From assembly GCF_048984525.1 (NCBI RefSeq), contig NZ_JBMGJC010000003.1, positions 62,001-126,000 on the forward strand: a stretch of 64,000 nt of DNA, written 5' to 3'. The DNA comes from Syntrophopropionicum propionicicum_A. Lineage in GTDB: Bacteria > Bacillota > Desulfotomaculia > Desulfotomaculales > Pelotomaculaceae. Shown here in pieces: positions 51,015 through 59,911 of the stretch (within the stretch, counting starts at the first letter, position 1; each line of letters begins with the position of its first letter). Below the pieces are notes generated by a model, which saw only the letters and a list, made by a program, of their open reading frames with translations, was not told the DNA's origin and did not search any database. Position numbers and translations under genes: made by a program.

Positions 51015-51124
51015 GAGACGTGAGTTTTGAGACGTGAGACGTGAGAGTGCATGACAGACCTTTAGGGTTAAGACTCGAAAGGAATACATGAATCCCACGA
51101 CTCACGACCCACGACCCACGACTC
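51015..51124. repeat. Inverted heptamer arrays in the murE-murF gap
   Basis: Left array: GAGACGT at 51015, 51029 and 51036 in register with GAGTTTT (51022) and GAGAGTG (51043). Right array: ACGACTC (51097), ACGACCC (51104, 51111), ACGACTC (51118), whose complement reads GAGTCGT/GGGTCGT. About 50 bases lie between. The two arrays are near-complementary, so the 110-bp element can fold, and it resembles the array at 43411-43434. Confidence 0.8.
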
Positions 51125-51207
51125 AATTTATATCCCCGATCGGAATGGCGTACATATATTGCGAAACTGATTGTTAAAGTTGAGACTCTGACAGAGGATG
51201 AGGCTTT

Positions 51208-52593
51208 ATGATACCTGTAACATTGGGTGATATCGCGCAGGCGACCGGCGGTGAAATAATCCAGGGCGATCCCGGGTCCATATTCAGTTCGGTTTCAACC
51301 GACACCCGCACAACTGCGGAGGGGGACCTGTTCTTTGCCCTGCGCGGTGAACGTTATGACGCCCACGACTTTTTAGGCCGGGCTGTCAGCGCCGGCGCCC
51401 GTGGTTTAGTGGTGAGCAGCACGGCAGACCTGCCGCAGGACATACCTGTTTTACTGGCAGGTGACACCCTGGCCGCGCTCCAGTCGCTGGCGTCTTTAAA
51501 CAGGATACGCAGCGGGGCGTATATGGTCGGGGTAACCGGCAGCACAGGAAAAACCACCACGAAGGATATTATTGCCTCGGTGCTGGGGACACGATTCAGG
51601 ACACTTAAGACCACGGGGAATTTTAATAACGAGATCGGCCTGCCGCTGACGCTGCTGGAATTAGACCAGGGCTGTGAGGCCGCTGTGGTGGAGATGGCCA
51701 TGCGGGGGGCCGGAGAAATTGATTCTCTCTGCCGTATTGCCGGGCCGGACTGCGCCGTAATTACCACTGTCAATGAAACCCACCTGGAGCTGCTGGGAGA
51801 TGTAAGCAGCATAGCCGCCGCCAAGGGTGAAATACTGGATCATATACCCCCGGGAGGGTTTGCCCTGCTGAATGCGGAGAGCCCTTTTATCAGGCGGGAA
51901 GCAGGCCGCTGCAGGGGCAGGGTTGTTTTTTTCGGCCTGGAGCCTGGTGCGGACATCAGGGCTGAAAACATCAGGCCCGGAGGAGAGGGAAGCGTTTTTG
52001 ACGCGGTTATGGGAGACGAGCGGCACACTTATATGCTTCCGGTCCCTGGCCGGCACAACGTGATAAACGCCCTGGCGGCTGTCGGCGTCGGTAAGGAAAT
52101 GGGGCTGACTGACGAGGAAATTGCCCGGGGGCTGGCCGGGGTTGTTTTAACCGGTATGCGCCTGGAAGTTATAGAATCCGGCGGCATAAAAATAATAAAC
52201 GACACTTACAACGCGAGCCCGGCGTCAACCATGGCGGCTCTGCAGACTCTTGCTGATCTCGCCGGCGCCGGACGCAAAATAGCGGTGCTGGGAAATATGC
52301 TGGAGCTGGGGCCGCGGGCCCTGGCAGGCCACCGGGAGGTTGGAGAAGCCGCGGCGGGGTTGAAACTGGACTGCCTCGTCACCGTGGGCGACCTGGCAGC
52401 CTCGATACACGCCGGCGCTGCCGGCGCCGGCATGGAAAAAGCCGTCCACTGCGGCGATAACGACAGTGCGATAAGGGTCCTGGATAAACTGCTGGCCCCG
52501 GGTGACTCGGTCCTGGTCAAGGGGTCCAGGGGCATGAAAATGGAGCAGATCGTCCAGCGCCTGGTTAAGCCCCGGAATAATTCTGAAGAATAG
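51208..52593 (+). CDS. murF: UDP-MurNAc-tripeptide--D-Ala-D-Ala ligase
   Basis: The 461-residue Mur ligase has SVSTDTRTTAEGDLFFALRG, ATP motif VGVTGSTGKTTTKDIIASVL, VVEMAMRGAGEID and INDTYNASPASTMAALQTL, all MurF marks. It adds D-Ala-D-Ala, completing the UDP-MurNAc-pentapeptide in the cytosol. SD GAGGATGAGG, ATG at 51208. It restarts the cluster after the repeat-bearing gap, so it may depend on readthrough or on a promoter in that gap. Confidence 0.95.
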   Translation: MIPVTLGDIAQATGGEIIQGDPGSIFSSVSTDTRTTAEGDLFFALRGERYDAHDFLGRAVSAGARGLVVSSTADLPQDIPVLLAGDTLAALQSLASLNRIRSGAYMVGVTGSTGKTTTKDIIASVLGTRFRTLKTTGNFNNEIGLPLTLLELDQGCEAAVVEMAMRGAGEIDSLCRIAGPDCAVITTVNETHLELLGDVSSIAAAKGEILDHIPPGGFALLNAESPFIRREAGRCRGRVVFFGLEPGADIRAENIRPGGEGSVFDAVMGDERHTYMLPVPGRHNVINALAAVGVGKEMGLTDEEIARGLAGVVLTGMRLEVIESGGIKIINDTYNASPASTMAALQTLADLAGAGRKIAVLGNMLELGPRALAGHREVGEAAAGLKLDCLVTVGDLAASIHAGAAGAGMEKAVHCGDNDSAIRVLDKLLAPGDSVLVKGSRGMKMEQIVQRLVKPRNNSEE

Positions 52594-52627
52594 TCAAAAT
52601 CAATAGAAAGCGCGGCAGGAACTCTCG

Positions 52628-53611
52628 ATGAATAATCTTTGGCAGGCTTTTTTCATCTCGCTTATAATAACGGCACTGCTCGGCCCGCTGCTGATACCGC
52701 TGCTGAAAAGACTTAAGTTCGGGCAAAATATACGCTCAGACGGGCCGTCAAGACACCTGCAGAAGGCCGGCACACCCACAATGGGAGGGGTAATGTTTTT
52801 AGCCGGAACGGCAGTGAGCGGTTTAATACTGTCCCGAGGCTTGTCTGACGGGATAATAGTGCTGATAGTGATTGTCGGTTTTGGTCTAATCGGTTTTATA
52901 GACGACTACCTGAAAGTGGTTTTAAAAAGATCTCTGGGGCTCAGGGCGCGGGAAAAATTATTATGGCAGATCCTGCTCGCCGCTGGCCTGGCTTACTGGG
53001 TGGTTTACGGCATGGGGCGGGGAACTGAAATTGTACTGCCCTTTTCAGGTTTTTTTACTTCCGGCGGCATACAGTTAGACCTGGGCTGGTGGCCGTTCAT
53101 GGCGTTTACACTGGTAGTCGTGGTCGGCGCGGCTAACGCCGTTAACCTTACTGACGGCCTGGACGGCCTTGCCGCAGGTGTCAGCATGATAACAGCCCTG
53201 GCCCTGATGATGATCGCCCTGCTTGTCCACAAAGAAGGAGTGGCTGTAAGTATGGCAGCCCTGTCCGGCGGGTGTCTCGGCTTTCTATTCTTTAACCGCC
53301 ACCCGGCCAGTGTCTTCATGGGCGACACCGGTTCTCTGGCCATTGGGGGAGGGCTTGGCGCGGCCGCGGTAATAACGCGGAGCGAGCTGTTTTTCGTGAT
53401 CATCGGCGGCGTTTTCGTGCTGGAAACACTTTCGGTCATTATCCAGGTTATCTCTTTTCAGACCACCGGGCGCAGGCTTTTCCGGATGAGCCCGCTGCAC
53501 CATCATTTTGAGCTGGGCGGGTGGAGTGAAAACAGGGTTGTGCTGACCTTCTGGGCGTCCACCCTGATTTTAGCCGTGATCGGCCTGGCTGGTTATTACG
53601 GCGTTTATTAA
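52628..53611 (+). CDS. mraY: Phospho-MurNAc-pentapeptide transferase
   Basis: The 327-residue protein has about ten membrane segments and the MraY motifs KAGTPTMGGVMFL, FIDDYLKV, NLTDGLDGLAAG and MGDTGSLAIGG, with MSPLHHHFELGGWSE near the C-terminus. It transfers phospho-MurNAc-pentapeptide to undecaprenyl phosphate to make lipid I. The conserved Asp/Asn residues for Mg2+ are present. SD AGGA. It lies 34 bp after murF. Confidence 0.97.
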   Translation: MNNLWQAFFISLIITALLGPLLIPLLKRLKFGQNIRSDGPSRHLQKAGTPTMGGVMFLAGTAVSGLILSRGLSDGIIVLIVIVGFGLIGFIDDYLKVVLKRSLGLRAREKLLWQILLAAGLAYWVVYGMGRGTEIVLPFSGFFTSGGIQLDLGWWPFMAFTLVVVVGAANAVNLTDGLDGLAAGVSMITALALMMIALLVHKEGVAVSMAALSGGCLGFLFFNRHPASVFMGDTGSLAIGGGLGAAAVITRSELFFVIIGGVFVLETLSVIIQVISFQTTGRRLFRMSPLHHHFELGGWSENRVVLTFWASTLILAVIGLAGYYGVY

Positions 53612-53644
53612 GCTTTGAGTATCTTCTTGGAAAGGCAGATGTTA

Positions 53645-55015
53645 ATGGAACTGAAGGGAAAAAGGATCCTGGTGGTAGGGGCGGGCAAAAGCGGCCTGGC
53701 CGTCGCACGCTTTTTGGCCGGGAAGGGGGCTTTTGCGGTCCTGACCGACGCCAAGGTACCTGTCTATCCGGGTGGAGAGCTGGCCAGGCTGGAAAAAGAG
53801 GGGGTCGTCCTGGCTTTGGGCGGCTACCCGGAGGTGGGGCGGGAGACATTTGACATGGTTGTAATGAGCCCCGGGGTGCCCCTGACAGAGGGACCGGCCG
53901 TGGCCGCCCGTTCCAGCGGAATTCCTCTGGCCGGTGAGCTGGAGCTGGCCTATTCTTTTGCCAGGACGCCTTTTGTGGCCATTACCGGAACCAATGGCAA
54001 AACGACTACCACCACACTGATCGGTGAGATATGCAAGAAGTCCGGCCGGGATACACTGGTGGGGGGCAATATCGGGTTTCCCCTGGTGACTGAAGTGGAA
54101 AGATACGGGGACGCCGGTATTATTATCGCGGAGGTTTCAAGCTTTCAGCTGGAAACAATCGCTTTGTTTAAACCCATGGTCGCGGTCATACTGAATATCA
54201 CCCCCGATCACCTGGACCGGCACGGCGATATGGACGGGTACATAGAAGCCAAGGCCAGGATATTTGCCAACCAGGATTCCGGCGACTTTACAGTCCTTAA
54301 TTATGATGACCCCCTGACTGCCGGACTGGCAGAGAGAACCGGCGGCCGCACAGTCTTTTTCAGCCGTCTCCGCGAGCTGGGGGCCGGTGTTTTCGTAAAA
54401 TCGGATCAGATAGTGGCAAAAATTGACGGCCGGGAGGATGTCATATGCGGCATAAAAGAAATCGGCATCCCCGGGACGCATAACCTCGAAAACGCCCTGG
54501 CCGCGGTGGCCGCCACAAAAGCGTCAGGTATCGGGAACGATATCATAGCCGGCGTCCTGAAAGAATTTAAAGGTGTTTCCCACCGCCTCGAATTCGTGGC
54601 TGAAATAAACGGTGTGAAATACATAAACGACTCCAAGGGGACCAACCCCGACGCTTCAATAAAGGCATTGGAGGCTTATGATGAACCTGTTGTGTTAATC
54701 GCGGGCGGCAAAAACAAGGGCAGCGACTTTGGTGAATTTGCCGGCGTAATTAAAGAAAGGGCCAGGGCGCTGGTGGTCCTCGGCCAGAGCGCCGACCTTA
54801 TAGCGCAAGCAGCCAGGGCCAGGGGCTGTGAAAACATACAAAAAGCGGCGGATTTTAAAGAGGCGGTTATTCTGGCCCACCGCGCGGCCCGGCCGGGAGA
54901 AGTCGTCCTCCTGTCCCCGGCTTGCGCGAGTTGGGATATGTTTAAAAGCTTCGAGGAACGAGGGAACCTGTTCAAGGAGATCGTTTTAGATTTTAAAAGG
55001 TCTTCTTGCGAATAA
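53645..55015 (+). CDS. murD: UDP-MurNAc-L-alanine--D-glutamate ligase
   Basis: The Mur ligase of about 456 residues starts MELKGKRILVVGAGKSGLAV, a Rossmann-like MurD N-terminus. It has ITGTNGKTTTTTLIGEICKK, HLDRHGDMDGYIEAK, GTHNLENALAAVAA and YINDSKGTNPDA. It adds D-Glu to UDP-MurNAc-L-Ala. Start ATG at 53645, 9 bases after SD GGAAAGG; a TTG at 53615 and an ATG at 53639 are in frame upstream. It follows mraY by 33 bp. Confidence 0.95.
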   Translation: MELKGKRILVVGAGKSGLAVARFLAGKGAFAVLTDAKVPVYPGGELARLEKEGVVLALGGYPEVGRETFDMVVMSPGVPLTEGPAVAARSSGIPLAGELELAYSFARTPFVAITGTNGKTTTTTLIGEICKKSGRDTLVGGNIGFPLVTEVERYGDAGIIIAEVSSFQLETIALFKPMVAVILNITPDHLDRHGDMDGYIEAKARIFANQDSGDFTVLNYDDPLTAGLAERTGGRTVFFSRLRELGAGVFVKSDQIVAKIDGREDVICGIKEIGIPGTHNLENALAAVAATKASGIGNDIIAGVLKEFKGVSHRLEFVAEINGVKYINDSKGTNPDASIKALEAYDEPVVLIAGGKNKGSDFGEFAGVIKERARALVVLGQSADLIAQAARARGCENIQKAADFKEAVILAHRAARPGEVVLLSPACASWDMFKSFEERGNLFKEIVLDFKRSSCE

Positions 55016-55073
55016 AACGATATCACGGTGCTGGACCAAAAAAATAGGATGTTAATTTTGGGAGGGTATAGAG

Positions 55074-56174
55074 ATGTCTTTAAAAAGAAAATCTCCTGAC
55101 TTTGTCCTCTTCATAACTGTCATGTGCCTTTTGAGCATAGGCGTGATCATGGTCCTCAGCGCCAGCGAATATAAAACCCTGATCTACTACAACGACAGCT
55201 TCTATTATTTTAAAAGGCAGCTGTTGTGGTCGCTGCTGGGCCTGACCGCCATGTTCATTATGATTAATTTTGATTACAGGCGGCTGCAGCAGTATATAAT
55301 GCCTTTTTTGGCCGTATCCTTCATATCGCTCATGCTGGTCCTGGTTCCCGGTGTCGGGCGGGAGGTCGGCGGCGCTACAAGGTGGATAGGAATAGGCCCG
55401 ATTCCTTTCGCGCCGGCCGAATTAGTTAAACTGAGTATTATCATTTTCACCGCGTACGGGCTTTCCAGAGGAAGAGAAAGAGTAAAGGATATCCGGGGCA
55501 TCGCACCGTATCTGATTGTCTTAATCCTTGCCGGCGGCTTGATCATGAAGCAGCCGGACCTGGGCACGACATTATCGCTGGCCGGCATTGTAATTGTAAT
55601 GATTTTTGCCGCCGGCGCCAGCTTAAAACACCTGGGAAGCATTGCCCTGGCCGGAGTCCTGGCCGTGATTTCCGCCATTATTTTAGAACCTTACCGCCTG
55701 AAAAGGTTTATGGCTTTCCGGGACCCCTGGGCTGATCCGCAGGGCGCGGGGTTTCATATCATCCAGGGCTTGTACGCTATTGGTTCGGGCGGCCTGTTCG
55801 GGCTGGGCTTAGGCCAGAGCAAACAAAAATTTTTGTACCTGCCGGAAAATCACACAGATTTTATTTTTGCCATAATAGGTGAAGAACTTGGCTTTATCGG
55901 GGCCACCCTGGTAATTATGCTCTTCATACTGTTTATCTGGCGGGGCCTTAAAATTGCTGTCACCTCCCAGGACCCCTTTGCCAGCCTGCTGGCCACGGGT
56001 ATTACCGCCTGGGTCGGGGTGCAGGCTTTTATGAACATCGGCGTTGTCACCGGCTCGCTGCCGGTTACGGGGATACCCCTGCCTTTTATCAGCTTTGGCG
56101 GGACATCCCTCTTATTTACCATGGCCGCGGTGGGGATACTGCTAAATATCTCAAGATTTACCACTACCCGGTAA
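55074..56174 (+). CDS. ftsW: Lipid II polymerase, FtsW/SpoVE type
   Basis: The 366-residue SEDS protein has about ten membrane segments and marks such as LSASEYKTLIYYNDSFYYFK, GATRWIGIGPIPFAPAELVK, YGLSRGRER, KQPDLGTTLSLAG and TGIPLPFISFGGTSLLFTMA. It polymerises lipid II in the septum with FtsI. SpoVE, the sporulation paralogue, is indistinguishable without a phylogeny. SD GGAGGG, ATG at 55074. Confidence 0.93.
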   Translation: MSLKRKSPDFVLFITVMCLLSIGVIMVLSASEYKTLIYYNDSFYYFKRQLLWSLLGLTAMFIMINFDYRRLQQYIMPFLAVSFISLMLVLVPGVGREVGGATRWIGIGPIPFAPAELVKLSIIIFTAYGLSRGRERVKDIRGIAPYLIVLILAGGLIMKQPDLGTTLSLAGIVIVMIFAAGASLKHLGSIALAGVLAVISAIILEPYRLKRFMAFRDPWADPQGAGFHIIQGLYAIGSGGLFGLGLGQSKQKFLYLPENHTDFIFAIIGEELGFIGATLVIMLFILFIWRGLKIAVTSQDPFASLLATGITAWVGVQAFMNIGVVTGSLPVTGIPLPFISFGGTSLLFTMAAVGILLNISRFTTTR

Positions 56175-56315
56175 GAAGGTAATTGTGCCGGCCTGGTGGA
56201 ATCCGTTATAATCGGGATGTAAAACTTAATTTAGAGCAGGCTTTACCGGCACAGTTTTCAGTACCGGTATCTTTTGTGAACCGGGGGTTTTTAACCGGAC
56301 GAGGAGTTGGACTTT

Positions 56316-57428
56316 TTGCGTTTTATTGTAGCGGGCGGCGGGACAGGCGGGCATATTTATCCCGCCCTGGCCATTGCCAGGGGGCTGAAAGACAGGTACC
56401 CCGGGGCTGAAATTCTTTATATGGGGACATCCGGAGGCATGGAAGCGGACATCGTTCCCAAAGAGGGATTTCCCTTCAGGGGTATTGAAGCCGCAGGTCT
56501 GGAAAGAAAGCTTTCGCCGCGCAACCTGCTGGTAATATGGAAGGCCTGGCGGGGGCTGCGCCAGGCCGGAAGGATTATTCGATCCTGGAACCCAGATGTG
56601 GTAATCGGCACGGGAGGCTATGTCTGCGGGCCGGTTATACTGGCGGCGGCCTGCAAACGAATTCCTACTTTAATCCATGAGCAAAATGCCCTGCCAGGCC
56701 TGACCAACAGGATCCTATCACGTTTTGCAGGCAGGATCGCGGTTACTTTTGCCGCTTCAGCCGGCTATTTCCCAAGCCAGGAAAAGGTAAGGCTGACAGG
56801 GCTGCCGGTCCGGCCTGAGATTTTACAGACAGATAAATCCGCGGGATTGAAAAAACTGGGCTTTACTGAAGACCGTTTCTTCTTGTTTTCCTTCGGCGGG
56901 AGCCGCGGCGCCCGTACTATCAACAAAGCCATGGCGGAAGTCATAAAAACTTACGCGGACGACCCGCGCCTGTATCTCCTTCATGCGACCGGCACCGCCG
57001 GGTACCGGGAATTTATTGAAGATTGCGCCGCTATTGGAATAGATCCGGACCGGGTCAGGAACCTTAAGGTTGTTCCATATATCTATAACATGCAGGACGC
57101 GTTGGCCGCGGACCTTGTAATAAGCAGGGCAGGCGCCGCCACCCTGGCCGAGCTGACTGCTTGCGGGGTCCCCTCGATATTAATACCCTATCCTTATGCT
57201 GCTGAAAACCACCAGGAGTTTAACGCCCGCGCAATGGAAAAAGAGGGGGCCGCGATAGTGGTGTTGGACAGGCAGGCAAACGGGGCCCTGCTGTGCGCTA
57301 AAATAGAAGAACTGCTTGGTGACCGGGAAAAGTTGTCAGACATGTCCGCCGCCAGTAAGAAAGTTGGCAGGAGAAGCGCCCTGGAAGATATTATGGGGTG
57401 TGTTGACGAGCTGGTAAGAAGACGCTGA
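56316..57428 (+). CDS. murG: N-acetylglucosaminyltransferase MurG
   Basis: The 370-residue GT28 protein begins MRFIVAGGGTGGHIYPALAI with the G-loop for lipid I. It has VIGTGGYVCGPVILAA, LIHEQNALPG, FSFGGSRGARTINKAM and SRAGAATLAELTACGVPSIL. It adds GlcNAc to lipid I to give lipid II on the inner membrane face. TTG at 56316 is preferred, 9 bases after GAGGAG; TTG at 56307 touches that SD. A 179-bp gap follows before murC. Confidence 0.95.
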   Translation: MRFIVAGGGTGGHIYPALAIARGLKDRYPGAEILYMGTSGGMEADIVPKEGFPFRGIEAAGLERKLSPRNLLVIWKAWRGLRQAGRIIRSWNPDVVIGTGGYVCGPVILAAACKRIPTLIHEQNALPGLTNRILSRFAGRIAVTFAASAGYFPSQEKVRLTGLPVRPEILQTDKSAGLKKLGFTEDRFFLFSFGGSRGARTINKAMAEVIKTYADDPRLYLLHATGTAGYREFIEDCAAIGIDPDRVRNLKVVPYIYNMQDALAADLVISRAGAATLAELTACGVPSILIPYPYAAENHQEFNARAMEKEGAAIVVLDRQANGALLCAKIEELLGDREKLSDMSAASKKVGRRSALEDIMGCVDELVRRR

Positions 57429-57607
57429 AAAACAGCGGGACAAGTCTATACTGGGCGGATGTAACACCATTCTTAAGGATCGCATAGTATATTCTATAAA
57501 TTTAAGCGATAAAGCTTCCTAATTATTCCCTATGCCGTTAAAACAGGGAAAACATTAAGTAACTTACAGCGTACCACTTATATATTCACGGGGAGGAGAT
57601 GTGATTT

Positions 57608-58993
57608 GTGCAAAAAACGCGGCATGTTCATTTTATAGGAATTGGCGGCTCTGGAATGAACGGCATAGCTATAATCCTGCTGGGTTTAGGGTATAAGGTA
57701 TCCGGCTCAGACCTTAAACCTTCAGCTGTAACCGAAAGGCTGGAAGCGCTTGGGGCAGACTGTCATACCGGCCATGCCAGGCAAAACCTGGGAGACGCGG
57801 ACCTTGTTGTAGCATCGACGGCAATTCCCCCTGAAAATCCAGAACTTGTTGAAGCTAAGGAAAGAGGATTGCCGGTGGTCCACAGGAGCGAAATGCTAGC
57901 CTGGCTGATGAACAGGCAGAAAGGGATCGCGATCGCCGGGGCTCACGGCAAGACCACTACGACTTCAATGCTCGCCCTGGTGCTTGAAAAGAATGATCTC
58001 CAGCCCACCATAGTTATCGGAGGTGAATTGACAGAAATAGGCGGAAACGCCAAATTGGGCCGGGGAGAGTACCTGGTAGCGGAAGCGGATGAGAGTGACG
58101 GTTCTTTTTTAAAACTTGATCCTTTTATAGAAGTGATAACAAATATTGAGGACGATCACCTCGATTATTACAAAAACATGGAAAGAATTTTGGACGCTTT
58201 TCGTGAGTTTCTGGCCAAGGTGCCTGAAAACGGGCTGGCAGTAGTCTGCCTCGACGATCCGAGACTGAGGGAATTAGTAGAAGATTATCACCGGCCGTTC
58301 CAAACTTATGCGCTGGATAACCCCGGTGCTGATTACACCCTTCAAAACACCAGGTTCAACAGAGATGTTACTTCAGGGGATGTTTATTACCGGGGTTTGT
58401 ACATAGGGACTTTGAAATTAAAGGTCCACGGCCGGCATAACCTTTCTAACGCGCTGGCTGTTGTCGCTGTCGGCAGATTTATAGGGCTTGCCTTTGATGC
58501 TATAGCCTCCGCGCTGGAGAATTTTACAGGCGCGGGGAGGAGGTTCCAGCTGACAGGTGAAGTAAAAGGGATCATGGTTATTGACGACTATGCCCACCAT
58601 CCGACTGAGATAAAAGCGACACTGAAAGCCGCGGTCCAGGTAAAAACCGGCCGGGTGATAAGTGTTTTTCAACCGCACCGGTATACCAGGACTGCCATTC
58701 TGGGGGAGCGTTTCGGGGAAGCTTTTAAAGACGCGGACGTGATTATCGTGAGCGATTTGTATAGTGCCGGTGAAAGCCCCATTGAAGGGGTTTCTGCCAA
58801 AACTATCATAGAAGCTATTGAAAAGCACGACGGCCGTGAGGTTATTTACCTGCCGACACAGACGGAGATTGTAAATTTCCTTGTCCGGACAGTCCGTCCC
58901 GGTGATATGGTCTTAACTATGGGGGCAGGTGACATCTGGAACGCTGGAGTAGAACTGGTTGCCCGGCTAAAGGAGCGTCAGGATATTGGCTGA
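57608..58993 (+). CDS. murC: UDP-MurNAc--L-alanine ligase
   Basis: The 461-residue Mur ligase starts with HVHFIGIGGSGMNGIAIILL, ATP motif AIAGAHGKTTTTSMLALVLE, EADESDGSFLKLDP, GRHNLSNALAVVAVGRF and IDDYAHHPTEIKATLKA. It adds L-Ala to UDP-MurNAc, the first peptide step. GTG start with GGAGGAG 9 bases upstream. It overlaps murB by 8 bp, so the two are translationally coupled. Confidence 0.96.
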   Translation: MQKTRHVHFIGIGGSGMNGIAIILLGLGYKVSGSDLKPSAVTERLEALGADCHTGHARQNLGDADLVVASTAIPPENPELVEAKERGLPVVHRSEMLAWLMNRQKGIAIAGAHGKTTTTSMLALVLEKNDLQPTIVIGGELTEIGGNAKLGRGEYLVAEADESDGSFLKLDPFIEVITNIEDDHLDYYKNMERILDAFREFLAKVPENGLAVVCLDDPRLRELVEDYHRPFQTYALDNPGADYTLQNTRFNRDVTSGDVYYRGLYIGTLKLKVHGRHNLSNALAVVAVGRFIGLAFDAIASALENFTGAGRRFQLTGEVKGIMVIDDYAHHPTEIKATLKAAVQVKTGRVISVFQPHRYTRTAILGERFGEAFKDADVIIVSDLYSAGESPIEGVSAKTIIEAIEKHDGREVIYLPTQTEIVNFLVRTVRPGDMVLTMGAGDIWNAGVELVARLKERQDIG

Positions 58994-59894
58994 TTCAACC
59001 ATTTACCTTGAGATGCTGAAAATCCTGCCAGGACGGGTGCGGGCCGGCGAGCCCATGAAAAAGCATACGAGCTGGCGCATCGGGGGACTGGCGGACGTTT
59101 TTGTGGAACCTTCCGACCGTGAAGAACTGCGGCTTGCTGTATCGTACGCAAATGAGCGATCGGTCCCGCTTACTGTTATCGGCGCGGGTACGAATATCCT
59201 GGTGTCCGACGGGGGCATCAGGGGTGTTGTGATCAAGGTCGGCGGTGGGCTGGACCGGATCTGTTTGGACGAAAATGTCATATTCGCTGAAGCCGGGGCA
59301 AAACTGTCAAGGGTGGCCGCTGTGGCCAGGGACGCCGGGCTGGGCGGGTTCGAGTTCTCCGCCGGTATACCCGGGGCGATTGGAGGCGCGGTAGTAATGA
59401 ACGCGGGCGCTAATGGAGCTTCCGTCGGCGCGCTGGTAAAAGAGGTCCTGTTATTAAACATGGAAGGGTGCTTTTATAAAAAAATAAAAGAAGAAATGAA
59501 TTTTGCATACCGTTCGAGCGCCCTCCAGAGCGAGAATTCAGTAGTTGTTGAAGCTGTCTTTTCCTGTTATCGAAGGGATAAAGAAGCAATTAAAGAAGAA
59601 ATGGAGGTTTTTATAAAGAAAAGAAAAGAAACCCAGCCTTTACATTACCCCAGCGCGGGGAGTATTTTTAAAAACCCTCCCGGAGATTCTGCCGGACGCC
59701 TGATAGAAGCGGCCGGCTTAAAAGGCGAGAGGGTAGGTGACGCTCAAATTTCAACACTTCACGCGAACTTTATAATCAATCTTGGCGAGGCCACAGCCCG
59801 GGATGTTCTGGCGCTGGTCGACAAGGCCAGGAAATCGGTGTTTGAACTTTTCGGGGTCGAGCTGAAACCCGAGGTAAAGGTGGTGGGTTATTAA
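58986..59894 (+). CDS. murB: UDP-N-acetylenolpyruvoylglucosamine reductase
   Basis: The 302-residue FAD protein has KKHTSWRIGGLADVFVEP, GAGTNILVSDGGIRGVVIKV, GGFEFSAGIPGAIGGAVVMN, and YPSAGSIFKNPPGDSAGRLI with the catalytic Ser. It lacks the extra segment of type I MurB, so it is type II. It reduces the enolpyruvyl group to make UDP-MurNAc, using NADPH. TTG start with AAAGGAG 9 bases upstream. It lies 17 bp before murA. Confidence 0.95.
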   Translation: MADSTIYLEMLKILPGRVRAGEPMKKHTSWRIGGLADVFVEPSDREELRLAVSYANERSVPLTVIGAGTNILVSDGGIRGVVIKVGGGLDRICLDENVIFAEAGAKLSRVAAVARDAGLGGFEFSAGIPGAIGGAVVMNAGANGASVGALVKEVLLLNMEGCFYKKIKEEMNFAYRSSALQSENSVVVEAVFSCYRRDKEAIKEEMEVFIKKRKETQPLHYPSAGSIFKNPPGDSAGRLIEAAGLKGERVGDAQISTLHANFIINLGEATARDVLALVDKARKSVFELFGVELKPEVKVVGY

Positions 59895-59911
59895 TAGGCG
59901 GAGGTGACAGT

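Noticed and set aside
57526..57550. TTCCCT/AGGGAA hairpin in the murG-murC gap
   Set aside because: Six base pairs with a 13-base loop and no T-run; not convincing.
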